Origin: Actinomycetota bacterium | GTDB taxonomy: Bacteria; Actinomycetota; Thermoleophilia; Gaiellales; Gaiellaceae | NCBI GenBank assembly: GCA_013812265.1 | Contig: JACCTQ010000009.1 | Span: forward strand, 1 to 5,348 | DNA length: 5,348 bases | Direction of reading: 5' to 3' | In this document: piece by piece, positions 1-4,743 of the stretch | Numbering within the stretch: position 1 is the first letter of the stretch | How the letters are laid out: each line of letters begins with the position of its first letter | Position numbers and translations under genes: made by a program | The notes under the pieces: model-generated | Told to the model about the DNA's origin: nothing | The model's input: only the letters and a program-made list of their open reading frames with translations | Database searches by the model: none

Positions 1-291
1 CACGGGGGCCGGGCAGAGCTGGATCGCCTCCAGCATCCGGTGAAGCCCCATGGCGTCCCGGATGTTCTCCTCGTAAGAGAGGTCCACCGAGGACCGCATC
101 CACTCGACATCCGCGCCCGCCGAGAAGCTAGGTCCATCACCGGCGAGCACGACCGCACGGACGCGCCCGACGTCGACGAACGCCTCCGCCAGCTCGGCGA
201 TGAGAGCGGCGTCGAAGGCATTCCGCTGCTCTGGGCGCGCCAGATTGATACGGAGAACATCACCGTCGCGCTCGATCCGAAGGCCGCTCAT
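1..291 (-). CDS. liuC: Enoyl-CoA hydratase/isomerase (crotonase) family, methylglutaconyl-CoA hydratase-like, N-terminal part
   Basis: This is the first 97 residues of a crotonase-fold protein; the rest lies beyond the left edge. It starts at ATG 291 (MSGLRIERDG), and the frame stays open to base 1. Visible family marks are the N-terminal beta-hairpin followed by LARPEQRNAFD (about 17-27), and VVLAGDGPSFSAGAD (about 47-61), which carries the first oxyanion-hole backbone of CoA-ester-binding crotonases. GADVEWM followed by an EEN..DA..LHRMLEAI helix (about 59-90) resembles LiuC-type 3-methylglutaconyl-CoA hydratases, which hydrate methylglutaconyl-CoA to HMG-CoA in leucine catabolism. The methylcrotonoyl-CoA carboxylase beta subunit about 2.4 kb away on the same strand supports this. 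The second oxyanion glycine and the catalytic acid are outside the window, so a general enoyl-CoA hydratase is not excluded. No Shine-Dalgarno is visible. TACTCT lies 8 nt before the ATG, so the message may be leaderless. Confidence 0.88.
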   Translation of the reverse strand, partial: MSGLRIERDGDVLRINLARPEQRNAFDAALIAELAEAFVDVGRVRAVVLAGDGPSFSAGADVEWMRSSVDLSYEENIRDAMGLHRMLEAIQLCPAPV

Positions 292-299
292 CGGAGCGC

Positions 300-305
300 A
301 GAGTA
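300..305 (-). promoter_or_regulatory. Candidate -10 element of the crotonase gene (leaderless)
   Basis: Read on the minus strand, bases 305-300 are TACTCT, a TAnnnT match, followed by 8 nt and the ATG at 291. This spacing would place the transcription start at or next to the start codon. No TTGACA-like -35 is visible 17 bp upstream, where the hexamer is CTCCGC. The call is an inference from motif and spacing. Confidence 0.4.
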
Positions 306-309
306 CGGT
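304..309 (+). promoter_or_regulatory. Candidate -10 element of the aldolase gene (leaderless)
   Basis: Bases 304-309 read TACGGT (TAnnnT), followed by 7 nt and the GTG at 317. It overlaps the opposite-strand TACTCT by two bases, so polymerase could not occupy both at once. The -35 position would lie inside the crotonase coding region and shows no consensus hexamer. This is an inference from motif and spacing. Confidence 0.35.
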
Positions 310-318
310 TTCAACCGT
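305..318. promoter_or_regulatory. Inverted repeat between divergent genes, possible operator
   Basis: ACGGTT-TC-AACCGT is a perfect 6-bp inverted repeat with a 2-nt centre. It fills half of the 25-bp gap between the two start codons, overlaps the plus-strand -10 candidate and abuts the minus-strand one. A bound dimeric regulator would block both genes. No regulator gene is in the window, and a repeat this short can arise by chance. Confidence 0.35.
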
Positions 319-1219
319 GACGGCGGAGCGATTCCAGGCGGTCGAACGGCAGGGCTCGCCCCACCACCGAGCGCTCCGCGGCGCGATCGCGGCGGCGGTC
401 ACGCCCCTTACCGGCCGAGGAGCCGCGCTCGACGAGGAGGCGATAGCTCCCTACTGCGAATACCTCGTCGCCGGCGGGCTGGATGGGCTGCTGGCCCTCG
501 GCACCACGGGTGAGGGCGTGCTGCTCTCGACGACCGAGCGGCGCCGGGTGGCCGAGCTCTACCTGGCAGCGGCGGCGGGCAGGGTCTCGGTCGCGGTGCA
601 TTGCGGAGCTCAGACGACCGCCGACACCGTCGCGCTCAGCGCCCACGCGGCGGAGATCGGAGCGGACGCGGTCGCGGTGATCGCTCCCCCGTACTTTCTG
701 CTCGACGCCGACGCCCTTCACGATCACCTGCTCGCGGCGGCGCGCGCGTGCGCACCGCTTCCCTTCTACGCGTACGAGTTCGCTGCCCGCAGCGGATATG
801 CCATCCCGATCGCCGTGATCGAGCGACTGCGCGAGACGGCGCCCAACCTGCGAGGCCTGAAGGTCTCCGATGCCCCGTTCGAGCGGCTCGAGCCATACCT
901 CTTGCCGGACCTCGACATCTTCGTGGGCGCCGAGGCGCTCGTGGTGCGCGCGCTTGGCCTGGGGGCGGCTGGTGCGGTCTCGGGACTAGCGGGCGCATAT
1001 CCGGACGTGGTCGCGCGCGTGGTGCGAGAGCCGAGCGAGCTGGGAACGGCGCGCCTCGACCGGCTGCGCAAGGGGCTGGAGCGGTTTCCGTTCCACGCGG
1101 CCTTGAAGAGGGTGCTCGCGCGATGCGGCGTCCCGATCCGCGAGGACGTGCGCGCACCGCTGCGAGGCCTTACGGACAGCGAGCGGGTCGAGCTCGACGC
1201 TTGGCTCGAATCGTCCTGA
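317..1219 (+). CDS. DHDPS/N-acetylneuraminate lyase family Schiff-base aldolase
   Basis: A 300-residue class I (TIM-barrel) enzyme that should form a Schiff base with pyruvate or another 2-oxo acid and catalyse aldol cleavage, condensation or dehydration/deamination in the cytoplasm. Family marks: strand 1 GAIAAAVTPLT (about 22-32), GTTGEG (62-67) with the proton-relay threonines, HAAEIGADAVAVIAPPYF (about 110-127), the tyrosine segment LPFYAYEFAARSG (148-160, putative catalytic Tyr153), the Schiff-base lysine in GLKVSDAPF (Lys182), and GAAGAVSGLAGAYP (216-229). From memory it resembles N-acetylneuraminate lyases (HAAEIGAD.IAVIAP, PFYYYHIPALTG, GLKFSD) more than true DapA. The usual proline after the tyrosine (YxxP) is Ala156. 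GTG 317 is preferred: it gives the usual family length, whereas the frame's open extension back to base 200 would run deep into the opposite-strand crotonase. No Shine-Dalgarno; TACGGT is 7 nt upstream. The flavoenzyme follows 3 nt after the stop, so they are probably one operon. Substrate unknown. Confidence 0.88.
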   Translation: MTAERFQAVERQGSPHHRALRGAIAAAVTPLTGRGAALDEEAIAPYCEYLVAGGLDGLLALGTTGEGVLLSTTERRRVAELYLAAAAGRVSVAVHCGAQTTADTVALSAHAAEIGADAVAVIAPPYFLLDADALHDHLLAAARACAPLPFYAYEFAARSGYAIPIAVIERLRETAPNLRGLKVSDAPFERLEPYLLPDLDIFVGAEALVVRALGLGAAGAVSGLAGAYPDVVARVVREPSELGTARLDRLRKGLERFPFHAALKRVLARCGVPIREDVRAPLRGLTDSERVELDAWLESS

Positions 1220-1222
1220 ACG

Positions 1223-2275
1223 GTGCCCCGCATCGTCATCGCCGGTGCGGGGATGGTGGGCGCCTCGATCGCGTATCACCTCGCGCTACGCGGAACCAGA
1301 CATGTTGTCCTCGCGGATCTGGGCGGCATCGCCGGCCGCGCGACCGGCAAGGCCATGGGCGGTGTCCGGCAGCAGTTCTCGACGGCTCCGGAGGTACGAC
1401 TGGCTCAGGCCAGCGTCCGGCTCTTCCAGGAGCTCGGCTCGCCGCTCTTCGACCAGGTCGGATACCTGTTCCTGGCCACCACGGAGTCCGGCCTCGTGGA
1501 GCTCGAGGAGCGGCGGGTCTTGCAGCAGGGACTCGGAGTGCCGGTGGAGCGCGTCGACCCCTCGCTTGTCGCCGGTCTGGAGACCTCCGATGTTCTCGGA
1601 GCGGTCTTCTGCGCCGAGGACGGCGTCGCCGATCCCGCCGCAGTGACTCACGAGCTCGTGGCCCGCGCGGCGGCCCGGGGAGTCGAGGTGCGCGAATGGA
1701 CGGACGCGACGGCGCTCGACGCCGACCTGCTCGTGCTTGCGTGCGGCGCGGACTCCGCAGGCGTGGCGGCCGCCTACGGCGTCGAGCTGCCGATCCGGCC
1801 GCTGTGTCGACAGCTGGTGGAGACGACGCCGGTGCGAGGCCTCCCGGCCGCGCTTCCGATGACGGTCGAAGGCGACACCGGGTTCCATTTTCGGCGTCGC
1901 GGCGACCGGCTGATCCTGGCCATGCGCGAGCCCACGGCGCGCTGGGGTGCGCGGGAAGAAGTCGACGAGGCGCTCGTCGAGGACTGGCTGCGGCGGCTAC
2001 ACCGGCGCTATCCGCCGGCTGAGGGGGCCCGGGTTGCCCGCACCTGGGCGGGGCTCTACGACATGACCCCGGACGCTCATCCGATCATCGGGTGGGTGGC
2101 GGATGGGACGTACGTCGCCTGCGGGTTCTCAGGGCATGGCTTCATGCAGGCACCCGCGGTGGGCGCGGCAGTCGCAGAAGAGCTCCTCGACGGCGAGTCG
2201 AGCTTCGCCCTTTCCGCGTACCGGCTGGAGCGCTTCGGCGGCGAGAGCCTGTTTCCCGAGACGGTCGTGCTGTAG
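1223..2275 (+). CDS. FAD-dependent oxidoreductase, DAO (D-amino acid/sarcosine/glycine oxidase) family
   Basis: A 350-residue flavoenzyme expected to oxidise a C-N bond of an amino acid or secondary amine to an imine. The N-terminal Rossmann motif is IVIAGAGMVGASIAYHL (4-20; Gly8, Gly10, Gly13), and the second strand ends VVLAD with acidic Asp32 for the FAD ribose. GKAMGGVRQQF (42-52) fits the flavin-binding segment, and LVLACGAD (170-177) is the second FAD-contact strand. The C-terminal signature runs from W275-AGLYDMTPDAHPIIGW to GFSGHGFMQAP (301-311), typical of sarcosine/glycine oxidase-like enzymes. Between the ADPAAVTHELVARAAARG helix (136-153) and LVLACGA only about 16 residues occur, where relatives usually carry about 35-40, so a beta-hairpin is missing and the protein is slightly short. 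It starts at GTG, 3 nt after the aldolase stop, without a clear Shine-Dalgarno, so translational coupling is likely. Oxidase versus dehydrogenase and the substrate cannot be told. Confidence 0.88.
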   Translation: MPRIVIAGAGMVGASIAYHLALRGTRHVVLADLGGIAGRATGKAMGGVRQQFSTAPEVRLAQASVRLFQELGSPLFDQVGYLFLATTESGLVELEERRVLQQGLGVPVERVDPSLVAGLETSDVLGAVFCAEDGVADPAAVTHELVARAAARGVEVREWTDATALDADLLVLACGADSAGVAAAYGVELPIRPLCRQLVETTPVRGLPAALPMTVEGDTGFHFRRRGDRLILAMREPTARWGAREEVDEALVEDWLRRLHRRYPPAEGARVARTWAGLYDMTPDAHPIIGWVADGTYVACGFSGHGFMQAPAVGAAVAEELLDGESSFALSAYRLERFGGESLFPETVVL

Positions 2276-2280
2276 CGACC

Positions 2281-2334
2281 GGCGCCGCGCCAGCCAGTGT
2301 CCCTTTCGGCGCTCGAGCCGGTGGCGCGGTCGCC
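2281..2334. terminator. Imperfect inverted repeat between convergent genes, possible bidirectional terminator
   Basis: The arms GGCGCCGCGCCAGCC (2281-2295) and GGTGGCGCGGTCGCC (2320-2334) pair at about 13 of 15 positions with two single-base bulges, around a 24-nt loop that contains the palindrome GCTCGAGC. It lies just past the flavoenzyme stop and before the stop of the oppositely oriented barrel gene, where a shared terminator would be useful. There is no T tract on either strand, and in GC-rich DNA such pairing can be fortuitous. Confidence 0.3.
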
Positions 2335-2346
2335 GCGAGGGCCGAA

Positions 2347-2363
2347 AATCAGGGTCTGACCCT
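2347..2363. repeat. Short palindrome AATCAGGGTCTGACCCT, possible dispersed REP-like element
   Basis: AGGGTC-T-GACCCT is a perfect 6-bp inverted repeat with one central base (2351-2363); as RNA it would fold with a CTG loop. It overlaps the stop codon of the minus-strand barrel gene (2362-2364). From memory, near-identical strings recur between genes in several soil bacteria, sometimes near Y1-type (REP-associated) transposases. I cannot confirm that here, and only one copy is in the window. Confidence 0.35.
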
Positions 2364-2694
2364 AGGACTCGAATGCGAGGCCGCGCCGCGACAACTCGAA
2401 CAGCTCGAACTCCCCTTCGATCGTCGCCTCGACGTCGAACTCTTCGCCGATATCCGGATCCTTGCCGATCAGCTCCCGGGCGCGGCTCGGAAGCACTTGC
2501 TCGGCAGCCTCGCGCGACTCCCAGACGTACACGGCGCCCCAGCGCTCCGTCAGCTCATCCGAGATCCAGGCTTTGAAGCGCAGGCCGGGCACCTCCTCGA
2601 ACGCATCGACCGACTCGTCACGCAGATAGCGCCGTAGCTCCTCGATCGTCGTCTTCGAGTCGGCCAGGTTCCAGAGGACGAAGCGAACGAGCAT
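2362..2694 (-). CDS. Small dimeric alpha/beta-barrel (YdhR/ABM monooxygenase-like) protein
   Basis: A 110-residue protein starting MLVRFVLWNL. The pattern fits one ferredoxin-like dimeric alpha/beta-barrel module: strand 1 (2-8), a helix from TTIEELRRYL, a strand PGLRFKAWI (36-44), a hairpin into RWGAVYVWES (51-60), a helix REAAEQVLPS (61-70), and a final strand DVEATIEGEFELFE (87-100). The KAWI...WGAVYVWES order, followed by an acidic helix, recalls YdhR/antibiotic-biosynthesis-monooxygenase-like proteins. Members of that fold include cofactor-free monooxygenases, isomerases and small-ligand binders. No catalytic residue can be assigned, so the function is open. The ATG lies 2 nt after the carboxyltransferase stop, implying one transcript and translational coupling, so a role linked to that carboxylase or its pathway is plausible. 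The frame is open further upstream but only as a shadow of the carboxyltransferase. Confidence 0.75.
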   Translation of the reverse strand: MLVRFVLWNLADSKTTIEELRRYLRDESVDAFEEVPGLRFKAWISDELTERWGAVYVWESREAAEQVLPSRARELIGKDPDIGEEFDVEATIEGEFELFELSRRGLAFES

Positions 2695-2696
2695 GT

Positions 2697-4256
2697 CTAC
2701 ATCCGAAAGACGCCGAAATCGGTCTCCGGAATCGGTGCGTTGAGCGCGGCCGAGATTCCGAGCGCGAGCACGCGACGGGTATCGAGCGGGTCGATGATGC
2801 CGTCGTCCCAGAGGCGGGCGGTCGAGTAGTAGGGGTTCCCCTCGGCCTCGTACTTGGCGCGGATCTCGCCGGGATCTGCGTCTCCGACCATTGTCAGGAC
2901 CGTGGCCGCCTGCTCTCCGCCCATCACCGAGATGCGCGCGTTCGGCCACATCCACAGCTGCCGAGGCTCGTAGGCCCGGCCGCACATCGCGTAGTTGCCG
3001 GCGCCGAACGAGCCGCCGACGACGACTGTGAACTTCGGTACCTCGGCGCACGCGACGGCCATTACGAGCTTGGCGCCGTCGCGGGCGATGCCGCCGGCCT
3101 CGTACTCCTTCCCGACCATGAAGCCGGTGATGTTCTGGAGGAAGACGAGCGGAACCCGCCGCTTGCAGGCGAGCTCGATGAAGTGCGCTCCCTTCTGCGC
3201 CGACTCGGCGAAGAGGACGCCGTTGTTGGCAAGGATCCCGACCGGGTAGCCCTCGATGCGCGCGAAGCCGCACACGAGTGTCTCGCCGTAGCGAGGCTTG
3301 AACTCGTGCAAGCGACTTCCGTCGACGATGCGCGCGATCACCTCCCGAGCGTCGAGCTGACGGCGGTAATCCTCGGGGATCAACCCGTGGAGCTCGTCCG
3401 GATCGGCGACGGGGAGCTCGGGCTCGGCCACGGGCCAGGGAACTTGCTTTCGCCGGTGCAGATGGCGAACGATGGAGCGCGCTAAGGCGAGCGCGTGCTC
3501 GTCACTCGAGGCGAAGTGGTCGGCGACCCCCGACTGCCGCGTATGGACGTCGGCGCCGCCCAGCTCCTCTGCGCTCACTTCCTGCCCTGTCGCGGCGCGC
3601 ACCAGCGGCGGTCCGCCGATGAAGATTGTCCCTGTTCCCTTCACGATGATCGTCTCGTCGCTCATCGCGGGCACATAAGCGCCGCCCGCCGTGCAGGAGC
3701 CCATGACCGCAGCGATCTGCGGGATTCCCTTCGCCGACATCCGCGCCTGGTTGAAGAAAATGCGGCCGAAATGGTCTCGATCGGGGAAAACGTCTGCCTG
3801 GAGAGGCAGGAAGGCGCCTCCTGAATCCACCAGGTACATGCATGGAAGGTGATTCTGCTCCGCTACCTCCTGGGCGCGCAGGTGCTTCTTGACCGTCATC
3901 GGAAAGTAGGTGCCGCCCTTCACGGTGGCGTCGTTCGCCAAAACGACGCATTCCTGGCCCTCGACGACCCCGATTCCGGTGACGATTCCGGCGCCCGGGG
4001 CGGCGCCGTCGTACATCTCCCAGGCAGCGAGCGCGTTCAGCTCGAGAAAGGCGGTCCCTGGGTCGACGAGGCGATCGATCCGGTCTCGGGCGAGCAACTT
4101 GCCGCGTGAGCGATGACGTTCGACCGCCCGCTCCCCGCCTCCGCGGGCCACGAGTTCCGTCCGCTCGCGCAGCTCAGCGACGAGCGCCTCCATTCGTCCG
4201 CGGTTATCGGCAAAACCCGGTGACTCGCGCGCGAGCTGCGAAGAGAGGATGCTCAT
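2697..4256 (-). CDS. mccB: Acyl-CoA carboxylase carboxyltransferase (beta) subunit, methylcrotonoyl-CoA carboxylase type
   Basis: A complete 519-residue carboxyltransferase that moves CO2 from carboxybiotin to an acyl-CoA, most likely 3-methylcrotonoyl-CoA in leucine breakdown. It works with a biotin carboxylase/BCCP alpha subunit that is not in this window. Two crotonase-fold halves are visible. The N-half has GTYFPMTVKKHLRAQE (about 115-130), LVDSGGAFLPLQ (142-153), GSCTAGGAYVPAMSDE (186-201, first oxyanion glycines) and IGGPPLVRAATGQEVS (213-228). The C-half has FLQNITGFMVGKEYEAGG (372-389), GGSFGAGNYAMCGRAYEP (414-431, second oxyanion site) and WPNARISVMGGEQAA (437-451). GGAYVPAMSDE, GGPPLVRAATG and SFGAGNYAMCGRAY are characteristic of MCC-beta and the related geranyl-CoA carboxylase beta, rather than of PccB/AccD5. 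The length is near the usual 530-540. ATG 4256 is supported by TAGGCT 6 nt upstream (leaderless). The barrel gene follows after 2 nt. Geranyl-CoA carboxylase is the main alternative. Confidence 0.93.
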   Translation of the reverse strand: MSILSSQLARESPGFADNRGRMEALVAELRERTELVARGGGERAVERHRSRGKLLARDRIDRLVDPGTAFLELNALAAWEMYDGAAPGAGIVTGIGVVEGQECVVLANDATVKGGTYFPMTVKKHLRAQEVAEQNHLPCMYLVDSGGAFLPLQADVFPDRDHFGRIFFNQARMSAKGIPQIAAVMGSCTAGGAYVPAMSDETIIVKGTGTIFIGGPPLVRAATGQEVSAEELGGADVHTRQSGVADHFASSDEHALALARSIVRHLHRRKQVPWPVAEPELPVADPDELHGLIPEDYRRQLDAREVIARIVDGSRLHEFKPRYGETLVCGFARIEGYPVGILANNGVLFAESAQKGAHFIELACKRRVPLVFLQNITGFMVGKEYEAGGIARDGAKLVMAVACAEVPKFTVVVGGSFGAGNYAMCGRAYEPRQLWMWPNARISVMGGEQAATVLTMVGDADPGEIRAKYEAEGNPYYSTARLWDDGIIDPLDTRRVLALGISAALNAPIPETDFGVFRM

Positions 4257-4262
4257 TGCCCC

Positions 4263-4268
4263 AGCCTA
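4263..4268 (-). promoter_or_regulatory. Candidate -10 element of mccB (leaderless)
   Basis: On the minus strand, 4268-4263 is TAGGCT, a good actinobacterial -10 hexamer, followed by GGGGCA and the ATG at 4256. Six nucleotides between the -10 and the ATG would put the first transcribed base at the start codon. The 17-bp-upstream hexamer (CCGACG) is not a recognisable -35. This gives mccB its own promoter, separate from the lipoprotein gene 88 bp upstream. Confidence 0.45.
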
Positions 4269-4286
4269 ACTTCCGAAAACGAAACC

Positions 4287-4300
4287 GTCGGCCGTCGGCC
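4287..4300. repeat. Two tandem GTCGGCC heptamers
   Basis: GTCGGCC occurs twice without a gap and begins a third time (GT), in the 88-bp gap between the lipoprotein stop and mccB. It lies just upstream of the mccB -10, around the -35 position. It could be a binding site or a chance GC-rich repeat. Confidence 0.3.
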
Positions 4301-4344
4301 GTGCTGGACGATGCGACGAAGCGTCACCTGAGACTTCGGGCCGG

Positions 4345-4656
4345 CTACGGGGCGTCCTCGATCGACAGGGCGTACAGGCGCCCATCTCGTTCCTCGAGCC
4401 TGCAGCGTACGGGATCGCCTTCCGCGACGTGTGCATTCAGGTGCGAGAGCTCGAAGCCGTATTCGACGTCGTCTGCAATCAAGATCTCGAACGTCTCGTC
4501 ACGCTTCTTGAGCGTGAATCCGGTCACCTCGCTTGCCGCGTTCGTCTCGAGGAAGAGGATCACGCCCGTGATCTCGGTAGGTTCGGCTGTGGCGCTGCCG
4601 CCGCACGCTGACATTGCTAGCAGTGCGGCAGACAGGAAAACCAGGCCTCCTCGCAT
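4345..4656 (-). CDS. Small predicted lipoprotein, unknown function
   Basis: A 103-residue secreted protein: MRGG, a hydrophobic stretch LVFLSAALLAMSA, then Cys18-GG, consistent with a lipoprotein signal peptide cut before the cysteine and lipidated. The lipobox is unusual, with Met at -3 (MSAC) instead of Leu/Val/Ile. The mature part of about 85 residues is strand-rich: TEITGVILFLE, EVTGFTLKKRDETFEILIADDVEYGFEL, HLNAHVAEGDPVRCRLEERDGRLYALSIEDAP. This alternation suggests a small beta-barrel (OB-like) domain outside the membrane. I do not recognise a named family with certainty. ATG 4656 is chosen over an in-frame TTG at 4665 because TAGGTT at 4670-4665 lies 8 nt before the ATG and overlaps the TTG. 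The gene is divergent from the CAP-domain gene; mccB, downstream on the same strand, seems to have its own promoter. Confidence 0.75.
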   Translation of the reverse strand: MRGGLVFLSAALLAMSACGGSATAEPTEITGVILFLETNAASEVTGFTLKKRDETFEILIADDVEYGFELSHLNAHVAEGDPVRCRLEERDGRLYALSIEDAP

Positions 4657-4664
4657 CGGCGGCA

Positions 4665-4670
4665 AACCTA
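4665..4670 (-). promoter_or_regulatory. Candidate -10 element of the lipoprotein gene (leaderless)
   Basis: Minus-strand bases 4670-4665 read TAGGTT, followed by 8 nt and ATG 4656. Seventeen bp upstream is CTCCGC, the same hexamer found 17 bp upstream of the crotonase -10 candidate. It is not a classical -35, and the match may be coincidence. Confidence 0.4.
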
Positions 4671-4703
4671 CTGGACGGAGGAGAAAAGCGGAGGTTTCTG
4701 GGC

Positions 4704-4719
4704 TACACTCTCCTACTCT
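4704..4719 (+). promoter_or_regulatory. Candidate -10 elements of the CAP-domain gene
   Basis: TACACT (4704-4709) and TACTCT (4714-4719) are two TAnnnT hexamers 10 bp apart. Starts about 7 nt downstream would give a leader of roughly 15-30 nt before ATG 4744, longer than for the other genes here. No convincing -35 or Shine-Dalgarno is visible. Confidence 0.35.
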
Positions 4720-4743
4720 AAGCGTTCAACGATCGGCGTCTTC

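Noticed and set aside
200..316. N-terminal extension of the aldolase frame back to an ATG at 200
   Set aside because: It would overlap 92 bases of the crotonase coding region on the other strand, adds a basic sequence not like the family, and makes the protein about 40 residues too long.
601..2022. Long open plus-strand frame (473 codons) overlapping the aldolase and flavoenzyme genes
   Set aside because: Its translation is an Arg/Gly/Pro/Ala-rich string with no motif. It is an out-of-frame shadow of two genes with clear family signatures, as expected at this GC content.
2695..3273. Upstream continuation of the barrel-protein frame on the minus strand
   Set aside because: It lies fully within the carboxyltransferase gene in another frame and reads as Arg-rich noise; the barrel protein starts naturally at ATG 2694.
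4657..4665. TTG start for the lipoprotein at 4665
   Set aside because: The TTG overlaps the TAGGTT hexamer, whose position fits a leaderless start at ATG 4656; the extra residues add nothing to the signal peptide.
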